Shown: in pieces, positions 25,911 to 35,812 of the stretch
Numbering within the stretch: position 1 is the stretch's first letter
Layout of the letters: every line of letters starts with the position of its first letter
Source: DASXKD01 sp963734725
Lineage (GTDB): Bacteria > Actinomycetota > Actinomycetes > Streptosporangiales > Streptosporangiaceae
Reading direction: 5' to 3'
DNA: 64,000 bases
Assembly (NCBI GenBank): GCA_963734725.1
Contig: CAVTIX010000021.1
Coordinates: 229,313 to 293,312 of the forward strand
Translations under genes and position numbers: made by a program
Notes under the pieces: generated by a model
Databases searched by the model: none
The model's input: only the letters and a program-made list of their open reading frames with translations
Told to the model about the DNA's origin: nothing

Positions 25911-26330
25911 GTGGCCGTAAGCACATCGTTTCGCATTAGCGATACCGCCAGGAGCCGGCTGGCGGCACGGGCCGCGCGCGAAGGCATGACTGTCACGGCC
26001 TTGCTTGACCAGCTCATTGTCGAGGGCATCGACCAGATTGACCACCCGGGGATCATATTTCGCGGGCCAGCACATGATCGGCGCGCCGCGCTCGCCGCTG
26101 GCCCGGACGTCTGGGAGATCGTCGCCCGCCTTCAGGAACTCGACGGCAGCGAGGAGCGGCGGATCAGCCTGCTGAGCGCCGAGTCGGATCTGCATCCGCG
26201 GCTGATCCGTATTGCCCTGGACTACGCCTCCGAGCATGCAGATGAGGTACGTGAGCGGATCGAGCGCAACCGGGCAAGGGCAGAGCGAAGCCGCCGGACA
26301 TCAGAGCAGCGTGAGGCGCTGCTGGCGTGA
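25911..26330 (+). CDS. Antitoxin-like protein (ribbon-helix-helix type N-terminus)
   Basis: 139 residues from GTG 25911, which has AGGAGG seven bases upstream; a -10-like TACAAT lies at 25880-25885. The N-terminus (VSTSFRISDTARSRLAARAA, then REGMTVTALLDQLI) has the ribbon-helix-helix pattern of VapB-like antitoxins. The C-terminal half is helical and charged. The last codons overlap the toxin gene start by four bases (GTGA). Confidence 0.72.
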   Translation: MAVSTSFRISDTARSRLAARAAREGMTVTALLDQLIVEGIDQIDHPGIIFRGPAHDRRAALAAGPDVWEIVARLQELDGSEERRISLLSAESDLHPRLIRIALDYASEHADEVRERIERNRARAERSRRTSEQREALLA

Positions 26331-26659
26331 GCGCTTTTTTGATCGATGAGATGTTCCCAATAGCTGCCGCAGCGCTCTTACGCGACACCTACGGTCACGA
26401 CGCGGTCCATGTCGCAGAGGTCGGTCTTCGGGCGGCGGAGGACGCGCAGGTGGCTGTGGTCGCCCGGGGCGAAGGCCGGGCCGTCGTGACCGAGAACGTC
26501 GTGGACTTCGCCGCCGAACGCGACGTCGTGCTGGTGTTTGTACTGAAGAAGAACCTACCCGCTGGTGGCGGCCAGGCCGCAGCGCTCGCCAAAGTTCTCG
26601 ACCGCTGGGCGCAGGAGCATGCCGATCCCTATCTCGGCCCTCATCGGCCATCGACGTAG
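26327..26659 (+). CDS. DUF5615-family PIN-like toxin
   Basis: 110 residues with the PIN/Mut7-C-like fold: the opening FLIDEMFP (first acidic residue), then AAEDAQVAVVARGEGRAVVTEN and DFAAERDV with conserved acids. Members are thought to be RNases paired with an antitoxin. Coupled by a GTGA overlap to the upstream antitoxin, it forms a complete toxin-antitoxin module inside the tRNA-Tyr-bounded A-B segment. Confidence 0.8.
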   Translation: MSAFLIDEMFPIAAAALLRDTYGHDAVHVAEVGLRAAEDAQVAVVARGEGRAVVTENVVDFAAERDVVLVFVLKKNLPAGGGQAAALAKVLDRWAQEHADPYLGPHRPST

Positions 26660-27142
26660 CTCGGCGCAACGCAGCCGGGCTGTTGGCGATCCGAATGGCC
26701 TCCAGCTTCCGGCCATCAGCACTCAGCCACACCAACGCGCACGGCGCCGGTGTAGGTCCAGGCCTCCCCGCTGGTGGAGATGGGATGCCCGCGACTTCCA
26801 GTGTCCACCAGGAGCGGAGGCCCGCTTCTTCATCGCATCATGGGACAAGTCCGGAAGACACACCACTTGGCGAACGCTTCGATGTGGCCGTCGCTGTGGC
26901 CGTGGGCCCGCATGACCCGGCGATCCGCCCGGAATCCCCGTGATAGTCGTTTACAAAATCGTCGCAGCGATCTGTGCCTGCGTCGAACAATTCTCACAGT
27001 TCATGCTGATGTTGCTCGGTGAGCGGGCGGCCTACCTCAAGGAGTTCCTATAGTGATATTCACCCATCATTCCCCTTGTTGCATGCGACTACTGGTTGCC
27101 TTCCCGGACGTAGAAAAAGGCCCGGTCACCGGTCAGGCGGGA
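26660..27142. other. Intergenic region between the TA module and the Wadjet locus
   Basis: About 480 bases where plus-strand (TA) and minus-strand (jetD) transcription converge. No gene is well supported. A 37-codon frame at 26940-27053 (start MIVVYKIVAAICACVEQF, end YLKEFL) is amphipathic but has no ribosome-binding site. No clear terminator hairpin was found. Confidence 0.4.
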
Positions 27143-28439
27143 TTATCGTGCGTCGGCCTCGCTCAGGTCCGCGAGCAGCAATGGGATCAGCCGTTCCTCC
27201 ATCACAGCCCGCCCCGTCTCCGCCATCCGGGCGGCAAGCGCGGGGTCCCATGGGCTCGGCGCGGACGGCCCCCGCAGCGGCTCGGTGTCTCCGGCTGCGA
27301 GCGCGTCCTCGTAGTCGGGCCGGCCCATCCGCCAGGGCCGTGCGCCATGCCGGGCCACCCCAGCGTCAACCGTGCGCAGGCCGGTCCAATCGAAATCGCC
27401 GCGCCAGCCGATGGCCGCTCCCGCGCGGCCGCATGCGCCGAGCAGCCGATGGCAGGCGGCGCTAGGTATCCCCTCGGTGCAGACCAGCGCCACCGGCCGT
27501 GCGCCGTGGCGCGGGAACACGCCCGCCGCAGCCGCCGCTCGGAGGACCGAGGGGTTCTCGCATACGAAGACCGCGTCCGCCTGCGGCGTCACCGGCATCG
27601 CCGCAAGCTGGTGCAGCGTGACCCGGAACGGGATCCCGTCCTCCGCCGCTTCGGTCAGCCAGCGGCCGAGCGGGCTGGCCGACTCCGCGGCTAGCCCGAG
27701 GACCAGCGCCTGGCTGGAGAGATCGTCGAGGATCACCCCGGCGGCCTCCCACAGCGCACGCTGCGTCTCCCGCCGGGCCAGGGCAGAATTCGCAACGCCA
27801 TCTCGCAGCGCCAGCGCCCGCAGCACCAGCCGGGCGAGCGGTGTGCCGGACAGGGCCTTGGTGTCGCCGGTGGCCTGCTCGGCGAGCACTGGCAGCGGCT
27901 GCGCGTCGGCCGACAGCAGATCCAGCACCGCGACAGCCTGGGCGGCCAGGCGGCCGCCGCCGGTACGGGCCAGCCGGGTGAGGGTGCCGTCGGCTTCCAG
28001 AGCAGCCGCCCACCGTTCATACCAGGAGATGCCGGCGTGCCCGGCTACTAGCGATCACCGAACGCATCGCTTCGCGCGCGACTTGCTCTGCCGCCGCGGC
28101 CTCCGGGCGCGAGACGACCGGCCCCGTGAGCGCCTCCACCGCGGAGTGTAGATCCGGGGCGATCCCGGCGCTGTTCAGCGCCGCCGAAAGCTGCCCTGGC
28201 CAGACCCGCACCGAGTGGCCGTGCCGGGTTGGCGGCCAACCGAGCAAGCGGCCCAGCGCCAGACGTTCCGCCTCGGTAGCGGCGTCCAGAACGAGCGGGG
28301 CATCGAGCCGGCGACCCAGTTCCAGCCGCCTGGCAAGCCGCGCGACCAGCCGCGCCAGCGCCGGGTCGCCGAGTGTGCGGCGCAGCCGGGCCGGATCTGC
28401 ATGAGCGGCCTGGCCCGCACCGGGGGCTGGGGTCACCAT
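27143..28439 (-). pseudogene. jetD: Wadjet type II JetD (nuclease) gene with a frameshift
   Basis: Last gene of the jet operon, starting at ATG 28439, seven bases after the jetC stop region. The N-terminal part (to about 28050) and the catalytic part lie in different frames: the first ends in MRSVIASSR and the second resumes AGHAGISWYERW. A +1 shift between 28045 and 28056 joins them into about 430 residues, the size of TIGR02679 (DUF3323/DUF2399). The toprim-like catalytic residues are present: the Glu in FVCENPSV and Asp-x-Asp in RGDFDWTGL. In working systems JetD cuts plasmid DNA. As sequenced this copy would be inactive. Confidence 0.78.
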
Positions 28440-28445
28440 GGTCCG

Positions 28446-31400
28446 TCACCGAGGGCGGCCGCTGACCGCGTGCTCGGCCCGGTCGGCCCGCTGGCCGTCC
28501 CACTCCCATGAGGTGACATGCACGGCGTCGATGCCGTCCCGGCGGACCAGGTGGTGGGTTGCGATTCCAGGAACGGTCGGGTAAAAGCCCCACTCCCGCT
28601 CCGAGGTCATCACGACGTCGAGGTCGAAGGTGGCGAGCAGGCCGAGGTACTGGCCGCGCGCCTGGTCGTCTACCCCGGCGAAGGCTTCGTCGAGCATGAT
28701 GAGCCGCGGCGCGTGGCGGTGAGCCGACCGGTAATGCGCAGAGGCTGCGGCGAACAGTGGCACCGAGACGGTTAGCGCCCGTTCCCCACCGGATGCAGGG
28801 CCAGCTGCCGGGCGCCATCGGCCGTCTTGGTGCCGTTCGATGACAAACCGGTGCCAGGACCGGTAGTCCAGGGCGCGGCTTAGCAGCTCGGCCCAGGTGG
28901 CCTGCTCGTCCTCGGCCCTGGCCGTCTCGATCTGACGTGCCAGGAAGTCGCCGACAGCTTCCCGGTCCGCGGGTGACCACAAGTCGGAGTCCTGGCGGAG
29001 CAGCCGGGTCCGCGCCTGCGCCAGTCCGGCCGGGCCGTCCGGCCGAGTCTCCCAGCGCAGCCGCAACCGCATGCCGGTCGAGGTGGGCCGTTCCCGTAGC
29101 TCCGCGTTCATCTGGGCGACCTGCGTCTCGGCCTCGCTGATCAGCCGTTGCAGGTGGCTGGCCACGTCGTTGATCAGGTGGTTTTCTATGACCTGCCGCT
29201 GACGTGCGGTAAGCATCCGCTCCCGGTAACCGATCTCCTCCTCCAGCACAGCGGTCAGCTCGGCGGGGCTGCGTGCGCTGCCCTGGAACACGATGGTGAC
29301 CACGAACCAGTCATCGAGGCCCGCGATCGCCTGATGCCCGTACCTGGTTAGCGCCTCAGCCAGCTCGCGGTAGCGGCCGGTGATCTCGTCCTGGATCCGC
29401 CGCCACGTGTCATCGTCGGCGTCGACCTCGCCGAACTGCTGCTCAACCCGCCGGGCCAGCCGGATCGCCGGGTCGGCGGCCCATGGCGTCGAAGCGTCGG
29501 GGATCTCAGCGGCTCCGGCGCTGGCGAGCAGGCCTGTTGCCGCGAACTGGCGCAGGCCGACGATCGCCTGTTCGCGATGCTGCTGCGCCTGGGCCAGGTT
29601 TCCTGCCAGCAGCTTCTCCTGGCCCTGTGCCCCGGCACGCTGCTCGGCGGCCTGGCGGCACTGGCCGTCCAGGGTCTTGGTGCGTGCGGTGAGCTCGGCG
29701 ATCCGGGCACGCACCGTGGCCAGCCGTTCCTTGAGCTCCTCCACCGAGGCGCCGATAGCGTCGCGCAGCGTCTCCAGCCGCTGCTGCTCTTGCGCCGCGC
29801 GAAGGGCTGCCTGATGGGCCGCGTCGCCGAGCCGGGATAGTTCCGCTTGGGCGCGAGCTAGCTCGCCCGCCCAGGTGCCCAGGTCGGCGAGGCGGGCGGC
29901 GTGCAGCTTGAGCGCCGCGATCAGCTCGGTGGCCGCCTGCCGGTAGCTGCCGATCTCCTGGGCCAGCTGCCGCAGGGCCGGGAGCCCAGTGGGGCAGCCG
30001 GTGTCTGCGGCGGCGGCGTCCCGGACACCGCGCGCCTGCATCAGGTCCTGCTCCGCCCACTCCAGGTCGGTCGCGGCGTTCTCGGCCTTTTGGCGCGCCT
30101 GCTCGGCCACCCCGGCCGCGCCGGTCACCGCGGCCTGTGCCTCTCGCAGCGCGGTGTCGGACGGTGCGTCGGCCACAAGATCGTTCAGTGCTCCTTGCTG
30201 GGTAGCGAGTGCCGCGGCGGCCGACTCGGCTTCGGCCACTCGCTGCGCAGCGGTGGTGATGAGCTCGGCCAGCTCGGCCAGGCGCCGGCGACGGGCCTCT
30301 TCCCGCGCCGCGTGCCCGATGAAGCAGGCCCGGTCCTTGGACCATTGGCCGTGCAGCGGCCCGAGCCGCCACCGGCCGGAGCAGCTCACATACGGCCCAT
30401 CGGCGGTCTCGGTGCGGGACACGCCGGCGAGCACCCCCCGGACCAGGTCCGCGGCCAGCGTCCTGGCCCGCGGGTCGGCGGCGTCGATGACCGGCAGCAG
30501 CACCGCGGCGAGGCTGTCGGCGGCCACCGCCCCCGCGACCGCGATCACATCGTGGGTGCCCGCCTCCAGTAGCTCGCCGGCCGGAGTTATCCAGGCGTCC
30601 AGCAGGCCTGAGGCCTCCAGTGCTGCCTCTAGCCCGGCGCGTTCCGCCTCGGCCAGCCCCGGAGCGAAATCGGTAACCTGCCATAGCGCCGCGCCGGCAC
30701 GCCCGTCCCGGGCCGCAGGATCGCGGGTATACGGCATCGGGGGCCGGGCGATCTCGCCGGACTCCAGCCGGTCTCGCTCCGCCTCCAGCTCTCCAAGTTC
30801 TGCCCGTGCCTGCGCGAGCGCGCCGTCCATTCGGGCGGCCGCGTCGGCGAGGGAGCGGTGCGCCGCAGCGGCTGCCTCCCGGAGCGCGCGTTCGGCGGGG
30901 TGCGGGCCCGCCAGGGTTTCCACCCAGCCAGCGAGGCCGATCTCATCCGGGTCGGGCAGGCTGAACGGTGACAAAGCGAGCCGGTCCGCGCGCCCGGCCA
31001 GGGCACGCCACTCGGAAATATGCTCGGCGGCCACCCTGTCGCGCTGCCGCTCCGCGCTGGCCAGCACCTCCGCGGCGGCATCCGCTTCGGACTCTCTTTC
31101 CAAGACCCGCTTCCGCGCTTGCTTGACATCCTCTCCTGCGGTGACCACCGCCTCGGCCAGCCCGGTCACGTGGGCGACCGCCCCCGCGCGCCGGTCGGCC
31201 GCCTCCGCCATTGCCCGGCGCGCAGCCTCAGTGTCCCGTTCCATCCACGGGCCGTCCGGAAGCGCCAGCCCGGAAAGCACCAGTTCAGCATCGATACCGG
31301 TTCGCCCGGCCCAGGCCCGCAGGGCTGCCAGCGCCGTGGTCACACCGTCCCGGGTGGCATTGGCCGCGGTGACCGCCACGGCGTGCTGCTCCTCACGTTG

Positions 31401-32570
31401 TGCGGTTACCGCCTGCTGCCGCGCAACGTCTGCCTCCGCCCCGGCCTGCGCCCGGGCTGCATCCTCGGCGTAGCGCTGCGCGTCGTCCAGGTTCTTCAGC
31501 CGCGGGTCGCCGGCCAGACCTTCCCGGGCCGCCTCCTGCCCGGCGAGCTGGGCTGATGCGGCCTCGAGGTCGGCCTGAGAGTCCTGTTCGCGGCGCGAGG
31601 CATCGCCGATCTGCTGCCGCACCGCAGCCAGATCCCGCTGCAACTGCTCGTAGTCCGCGTGGGCGTGGCGAAGCCGCCCGGCTTGGCGGCGCGCGGCCAC
31701 CGCGGCGTACCGCTGGTACCGGTCGCGGAACCGGCGCACGTGCCGGTGCGTTTCCCGCAGCGCCGCCAACTCGTCGCGCTGCTGCTCCAGGTCGTGAAAG
31801 GCGGCCGCGATGTCCGAAATCACGGCTTGGTCGAGCGGAGCCAGCGCCTCGCTGAGCGCTCGGGACAGGCGTCCCTCGTCCGGCCGCTTGGAAAGCTGTG
31901 GCTGGCGGAGTTGGATGAGCAGGCTGATCAGCGCGTCATAGCGTTCGGCGCCGAGATGGAACAAGTGCTCGTCCAGGATCCGGCGGTATTGCTCGGCCCG
32001 TTGGGTTACCTGGCCGCTGGAGCCTATGGCCTCGGCAAGCCGGTCCCGAGTCAGAGCGGTGCCGCTGCGGCCGATGAGGAACAGGTCTTGGCCCAGGCGC
32101 TGCGAGGTGACGAAGAACCAGCGGTCGGCAATGCCCCGGCCCTGCGCCGCGCGCAACCCGCAGCCTGCCGTCAGGTACAGGCGCTCCCCATCTTCGGCCA
32201 CCCGGCCGAATTCCAGCCAGGTGTAGCCCAGCCGCTCGTCGTACTTCCCGCCGAGCAGAAGGTTCCATTCCATCTTCTTCTCGCGGTCCCCGTCCGGCTC
32301 GACTCGGCTAGGGGACAGATCTCCGTCAAGGAGGAACGGGAGCGTCAGCGCCAGCACCTTCGACTTCCCGGTGCCGTTGTTGCCACGCAGCAGCAGCCGG
32401 CCGTCGCGGAACCAGAATTCCTGGCAGTCGTAGTGGAAGATGTCCACCAGCCCGGTGCGCAGCGGCTGCCACCGCGTGGTGCCAGCCACCGGCAGCCCGG
32501 GAGCCGGTGGCGCGACCGGCCGCCCACCGTCGGCCTGCGGATCGGCCACCGGCCATGGCCCAGCAGTCAT
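28446..32570 (-). CDS. jetC: Wadjet type II JetC (SMC-like ATPase)
   Basis: 1374 residues from ATG 32570, which overlaps the jetB stop (ATGA); the frame is open upstream but similarity starts here. Architecture is SMC/MukB-like: Walker A RGNNGTGKSKV near residue 65, long coiled-coil regions with a central hinge-like globular part (about 560-720), signature SGGERALTVSV near 1262 and Walker B LIMLDEAFAGVDD near 1293. It matches TIGR02680. JetC with JetA and JetB forms the loop-extruding condensin-like complex that detects small circular DNA. The frame is intact. Confidence 0.9.
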   Translation of the reverse strand: MTAGPWPVADPQADGGRPVAPPAPGLPVAGTTRWQPLRTGLVDIFHYDCQEFWFRDGRLLLRGNNGTGKSKVLALTLPFLLDGDLSPSRVEPDGDREKKMEWNLLLGGKYDERLGYTWLEFGRVAEDGERLYLTAGCGLRAAQGRGIADRWFFVTSQRLGQDLFLIGRSGTALTRDRLAEAIGSSGQVTQRAEQYRRILDEHLFHLGAERYDALISLLIQLRQPQLSKRPDEGRLSRALSEALAPLDQAVISDIAAAFHDLEQQRDELAALRETHRHVRRFRDRYQRYAAVAARRQAGRLRHAHADYEQLQRDLAAVRQQIGDASRREQDSQADLEAASAQLAGQEAAREGLAGDPRLKNLDDAQRYAEDAARAQAGAEADVARQQAVTAQREEQHAVAVTAANATRDGVTTALAALRAWAGRTGIDAELVLSGLALPDGPWMERDTEAARRAMAEAADRRAGAVAHVTGLAEAVVTAGEDVKQARKRVLERESEADAAAEVLASAERQRDRVAAEHISEWRALAGRADRLALSPFSLPDPDEIGLAGWVETLAGPHPAERALREAAAAAHRSLADAAARMDGALAQARAELGELEAERDRLESGEIARPPMPYTRDPAARDGRAGAALWQVTDFAPGLAEAERAGLEAALEASGLLDAWITPAGELLEAGTHDVIAVAGAVAADSLAAVLLPVIDAADPRARTLAADLVRGVLAGVSRTETADGPYVSCSGRWRLGPLHGQWSKDRACFIGHAAREEARRRRLAELAELITTAAQRVAEAESAAAALATQQGALNDLVADAPSDTALREAQAAVTGAAGVAEQARQKAENAATDLEWAEQDLMQARGVRDAAAADTGCPTGLPALRQLAQEIGSYRQAATELIAALKLHAARLADLGTWAGELARAQAELSRLGDAAHQAALRAAQEQQRLETLRDAIGASVEELKERLATVRARIAELTARTKTLDGQCRQAAEQRAGAQGQEKLLAGNLAQAQQHREQAIVGLRQFAATGLLASAGAAEIPDASTPWAADPAIRLARRVEQQFGEVDADDDTWRRIQDEITGRYRELAEALTRYGHQAIAGLDDWFVVTIVFQGSARSPAELTAVLEEEIGYRERMLTARQRQVIENHLINDVASHLQRLISEAETQVAQMNAELRERPTSTGMRLRLRWETRPDGPAGLAQARTRLLRQDSDLWSPADREAVGDFLARQIETARAEDEQATWAELLSRALDYRSWHRFVIERHQDGRWRPAAGPASGGERALTVSVPLFAAASAHYRSAHRHAPRLIMLDEAFAGVDDQARGQYLGLLATFDLDVVMTSEREWGFYPTVPGIATHHLVRRDGIDAVHVTSWEWDGQRADRAEHAVSGRPR

Positions 32571-33790
32571 TGTTCCGCCTCCGTCCTCCCGTGCCCACCG
32601 GGAGCCAGCGGCTCGGCGCAGCCGAACCGGGCCAGCGCGGGCAGCGGCGCCACCCCGTCCGGGCCGTCGCTGACCAGGCCCAGCGCGGCAAGCCTCCGGA
32701 CGGCCTGCACGGTCAGGCCGCGCTCGGCCCCCGCCACTGTCGCGTCCTTGCGCCAATGGCTGCGGTGCTCGGCGGCCACGGCAGCCATCTGCCGGATGAG
32801 GATGTTCGGCGGTACCGGTCTGCGGTCACCCCGGCGGAGCCGTTCGGCAAGAAACTCAGCGAGCAGCAGCGTGGCATGGCCATCCGTACCTTCTTCCGGC
32901 ATGCCTAGGTCGGTAGCTTCTCCGGTTGGGTCGACGAGGGCGATCCCTTCGGCGCGGGTCTCCGCGATCAGCCCGGTCGCCTCAGTCAGCCGCTTGAGCA
33001 GCGGTCCGCGCTGGCGGTCCAGGTACCCGCGGTCCTCCTCGCTGAGGTCGGCGTAGTAAAGCACCGGGTCGTCGAGGAGCCGCCGGGCGAGGTGATGCCG
33101 GATAGCGCGGTTCCGGCCGTCCTCGGTGTCTGGAGCCACCTCGGCAGTGATGGCCTCAATCCGCTCCGCCAGCATGGCCGCCGTGACGGTGGAAGGCCCG
33201 CGGCGGGCGGTGAGCAGCACCGAGAGTACCGCGCGGTCCACGTCGTACAGCGCGTCCCCGGTGTCGTTGACGAACGCCTGCTCGTCCCCGGCCACCCGGG
33301 ACAGCACCCCGGTCTCCAGCAGCAGCCGGGCCACCGCGGCCACGTCCGCCCGTTCCTCCCGGGTTTGCAGGGTGAACGTGATCCCCGCCGCGGCCAGATC
33401 ATCGTCGCGCGCAAAGCCGAGGATCCGGTCCACCAGCCAGCCCAGCGTCACCTGGCTTTCCGCGCGCTCCAAGGCGGCGAGCGCCAGGCACGCCAGCACA
33501 TAACGGCGGCGGCTGAACGGCTGTTTACCGAGCATCGCACCGCGGCTCCCGTCGCGCTGGTCCGCCGGAATCTTGCGCAGCCTGGCCACGCTGTGGTCCG
33601 CCTGAACCGTCCAGCCGGTTTCCCGGCCGAACCACTCGCTGAGCCACCCGGCGTGCCGACGAACCTCGGTGAATGCCTGGCGGTCCTTCTCCTTGGCGGT
33701 AAGCAGCGGGCGGCGGAGCAGGGTACGCACCGCGCGGCGCCGCTGCTCAGCTTGCTGCGCCTCCAGCACATCGGTGAGCGCCCCGGTCAT
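32567..33790 (-). CDS. jetB: Wadjet type II JetB (MksE-like, TIGR02678/DUF2398)
   Basis: 407 residues. The N-terminus QQAEQRRRAVRTLLRRPLL followed by HAGWLSEWFGRETGW and ARLRKIP is characteristic of TIGR02678, the winged-helix subunit equivalent to MukE/MksE. It overlaps jetA and jetC by four bases each, so the operon is tightly coupled. The frame is intact. Confidence 0.85.
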   Translation of the reverse strand: MTGALTDVLEAQQAEQRRRAVRTLLRRPLLTAKEKDRQAFTEVRRHAGWLSEWFGRETGWTVQADHSVARLRKIPADQRDGSRGAMLGKQPFSRRRYVLACLALAALERAESQVTLGWLVDRILGFARDDDLAAAGITFTLQTREERADVAAVARLLLETGVLSRVAGDEQAFVNDTGDALYDVDRAVLSVLLTARRGPSTVTAAMLAERIEAITAEVAPDTEDGRNRAIRHHLARRLLDDPVLYYADLSEEDRGYLDRQRGPLLKRLTEATGLIAETRAEGIALVDPTGEATDLGMPEEGTDGHATLLLAEFLAERLRRGDRRPVPPNILIRQMAAVAAEHRSHWRKDATVAGAERGLTVQAVRRLAALGLVSDGPDGVAPLPALARFGCAEPLAPGGHGRTEAEQ

Positions 33791-35415
33791 GCCACCTCCT
33801 GTTCCGCCCTCGCTGGCGCGACGCCGACCGCGCCGCGCAGCGCGCAGTCAGTGATCGTGAGCTCGTGATCAGGGCCGCGCATGATACCGCCCGGGGTCAC
33901 AATCTCTGCGATCCCAGCCTCTGGGAGCGGACGAAGAATGATCTCCATCGTGCCGTCGGTGGTCCGGGTGCGGATAGCACCGTCCGGGCCGGGCGGGCCC
34001 GCTGCCAACGCCTCCCCCAGCAGCCGTAGGAAGAGCGTGAACCCCGCGCTGTCCAGCTTCCCAAGCTCGGACAGCCGGCCGGGCTGGCCGGTGGCGAGGC
34101 GGGCCCGGGCCAGCTCCACCTCCTCGCGTTCCGCCGCAACCTGGCGAGCCAGGTAGTCCCGCTCTGCCGAGCGGTCGCGGATCCGTTTCTGGGCGCCACG
34201 GTGCTGGTAGCGACCGGTGGCCCGGAGCCTCGGCGCGATCTCGGTTCGAGGCGCCTCGAGCCAGCTCGTGTCGGCGGGGACATCCAGCGGCTTGGCGGTC
34301 GGTTCGGCCGTCATGTGCCGCGATGGCGCTAGCCCGAACGCCGCTCGCCACAGCCGGTGTGCCTCGGCTTCGCTGGCGGTCTCCGCGAACCACCGGGCAA
34401 GGATGCGGAAGTCGGCGCTGCGGTCGCTGCGCCCGGTCCGCCGTTCCTGGAGCACACTTATCGTGGCAAGCAGGTCCGGTATCGCCTGCCGGGTGCGGTC
34501 GCGCAGCAACTCCGCCTGGCTGGGGTGCTGCCGGTCGATGCTGATGAACCAGGACGCCAGCCCCGACCAGCGCGCCTTCCACTGCCCCAGCTTGTGCTCG
34601 GTGGCCGCCCGGCGCTCGGCGGCTGCCGCGCCGGAACCGGGCGCCGGGAGCCACGTCCGCGGCTTCTCGTTCCGCCGCCAGCAACAGCAGTTGCTGAACC
34701 CGGTCCTGCCTGGCACCGAGCTTACGCAGCAGGCTCTCGATGTCGTATGCCTTGACCACCAGCTCAGAAACGAACCGCTCCAGGTAGCTAATCAGCCGGT
34801 CTTTGTAAGCGAGGAACGCTTCCTCATCAATTTCGGTCAGATCGATCGTGCGTTGCAGGCTCCCCATGAACGCGCTTGCGTTGGCTGCCAGACTGTCCAG
34901 TCGGCCGATCAGTTCCAGCAGGATGTTGTGCGCCACCGCGGGATCGGGATCCTCGCTCAGACCGGCTAGCGCGCGCAGCCGTACCCGGATGTCCTCAAGC
35001 GCGATGGCCTGTAGTTCCCCGCGCCGGGCGAGTTCGGCCTCATACAGTGCCAAAGCCCTTTCTGCCGCCTCGCCCTCCCGGCTGAGCTGATACAGATAGC
35101 GGGCCCGGTAGAAGTCCTCAACTGTGGTGACCCGGCTCGTGTCCGGATCGGCGCGCAGGTTCCCCCATATCTGAAGGCTGCGAAGCGCTTCGTTGACCTG
35201 CTCCGTCGTGACCGGCTCGGCGAGCGGATCGGCGCGAAGCGCCTCGATAACGTCGTCGGGCCGAAGGTGCACAACGAACCGTTGCTTGGCGGCGGTGAAG
35301 ACCCCCATCACTCGCCTGTACAGAGGGGCGAGCTGGGTATCGAGATGGGCGAACGGGCGCGGCCCGGACACGGTCCTGGCCGGGCGTTCGGTCGCCGAGC
35401 CTGCGCTGGATTCCA
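33787..35415 (-). pseudogene. jetA: Wadjet type II JetA (kleisin, TIGR02677/DUF2397) gene with a frameshift
   Basis: First gene of the operon. From ATG 35415 the N-terminal half reads RPFAHLDTQLAPLYRRVMGV through LLLAAEREAADVAP, then continues only in the +1 frame as GSGAAAAERRAATEHKL through the C-terminal LTITDCALRGAVGV. The switch is near 34645 in a GC-rich run. Joined, the product is about 540 residues, near the family length. JetA is the kleisin that bridges the ATPase heads. The start lies 200 bases from tRNA-Tyr half-repeat B. Without the shift the system lacks a full kleisin. Confidence 0.78.
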
Positions 35416-35616
35416 TGACAGTAGGCCAGTATTGCGGAGGGCTCCGACAACCTGCAGCCAAGACGCGCGGGATCCAGCTGTTTGCTAAGACCCGAGCCGG
35501 GTTCCTCGAGTATGCGCCGAATCAGCGCAGCCACCCGGCGGCACCCGCCGAGCTCCTTGGCGCGGCTCGGGCCGCTCCCCTAGCAGCGGCCACACGGCCT
35601 GTGACCTGGGGTCTAC

Positions 35617-35668
35617 TGGTGGCAGGTCCAGGGTTCGAACCTGGGTAGGCTTAGCCGCCGGTTTTAGA
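35617..35668 (-). repeat. tRNA-Tyr 3'-half copy B (putative attachment-site remnant)
   Basis: On the minus strand: degenerate anticodon loop (CT-AAAA, two bases lost), GCGGCTAAGCC variable arm, intact T-arm CCAGG-TTCGAAC-CCTGG, acceptor ACCTGCC, A and CCA. It bounds the Wadjet segment on the right and the serine-hydrolase segment on the left. Confidence 0.8.
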
Positions 35669-35812
35669 CCCCTGGCGTAATGACATTTACCTGCGCGAAT
35701 GTCGGAGGTAGAGGGCATTGGGCACGCATTGGACATGATCATGCGGTGATCCCGCTCCCTCGGCCGTGCGGTTCCATCCGCCTGCAGCTCGGCACACACG
35801 CTTTGGTGCTCA

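Noticed and set aside
27053..27142. Rho-independent terminator between the TA module and jetD
   Set aside because: CCGGTCACCGGT-type pairing near 27122 is short and poorly placed, with no run of T.
29989..31473. 494-codon plus-strand open frame opposite jetC
   Set aside because: It is an antisense shadow of a high-GC gene: composition is Ser/Ala/Arg-rich with no domain, while the minus strand encodes a clear SMC-like ATPase.
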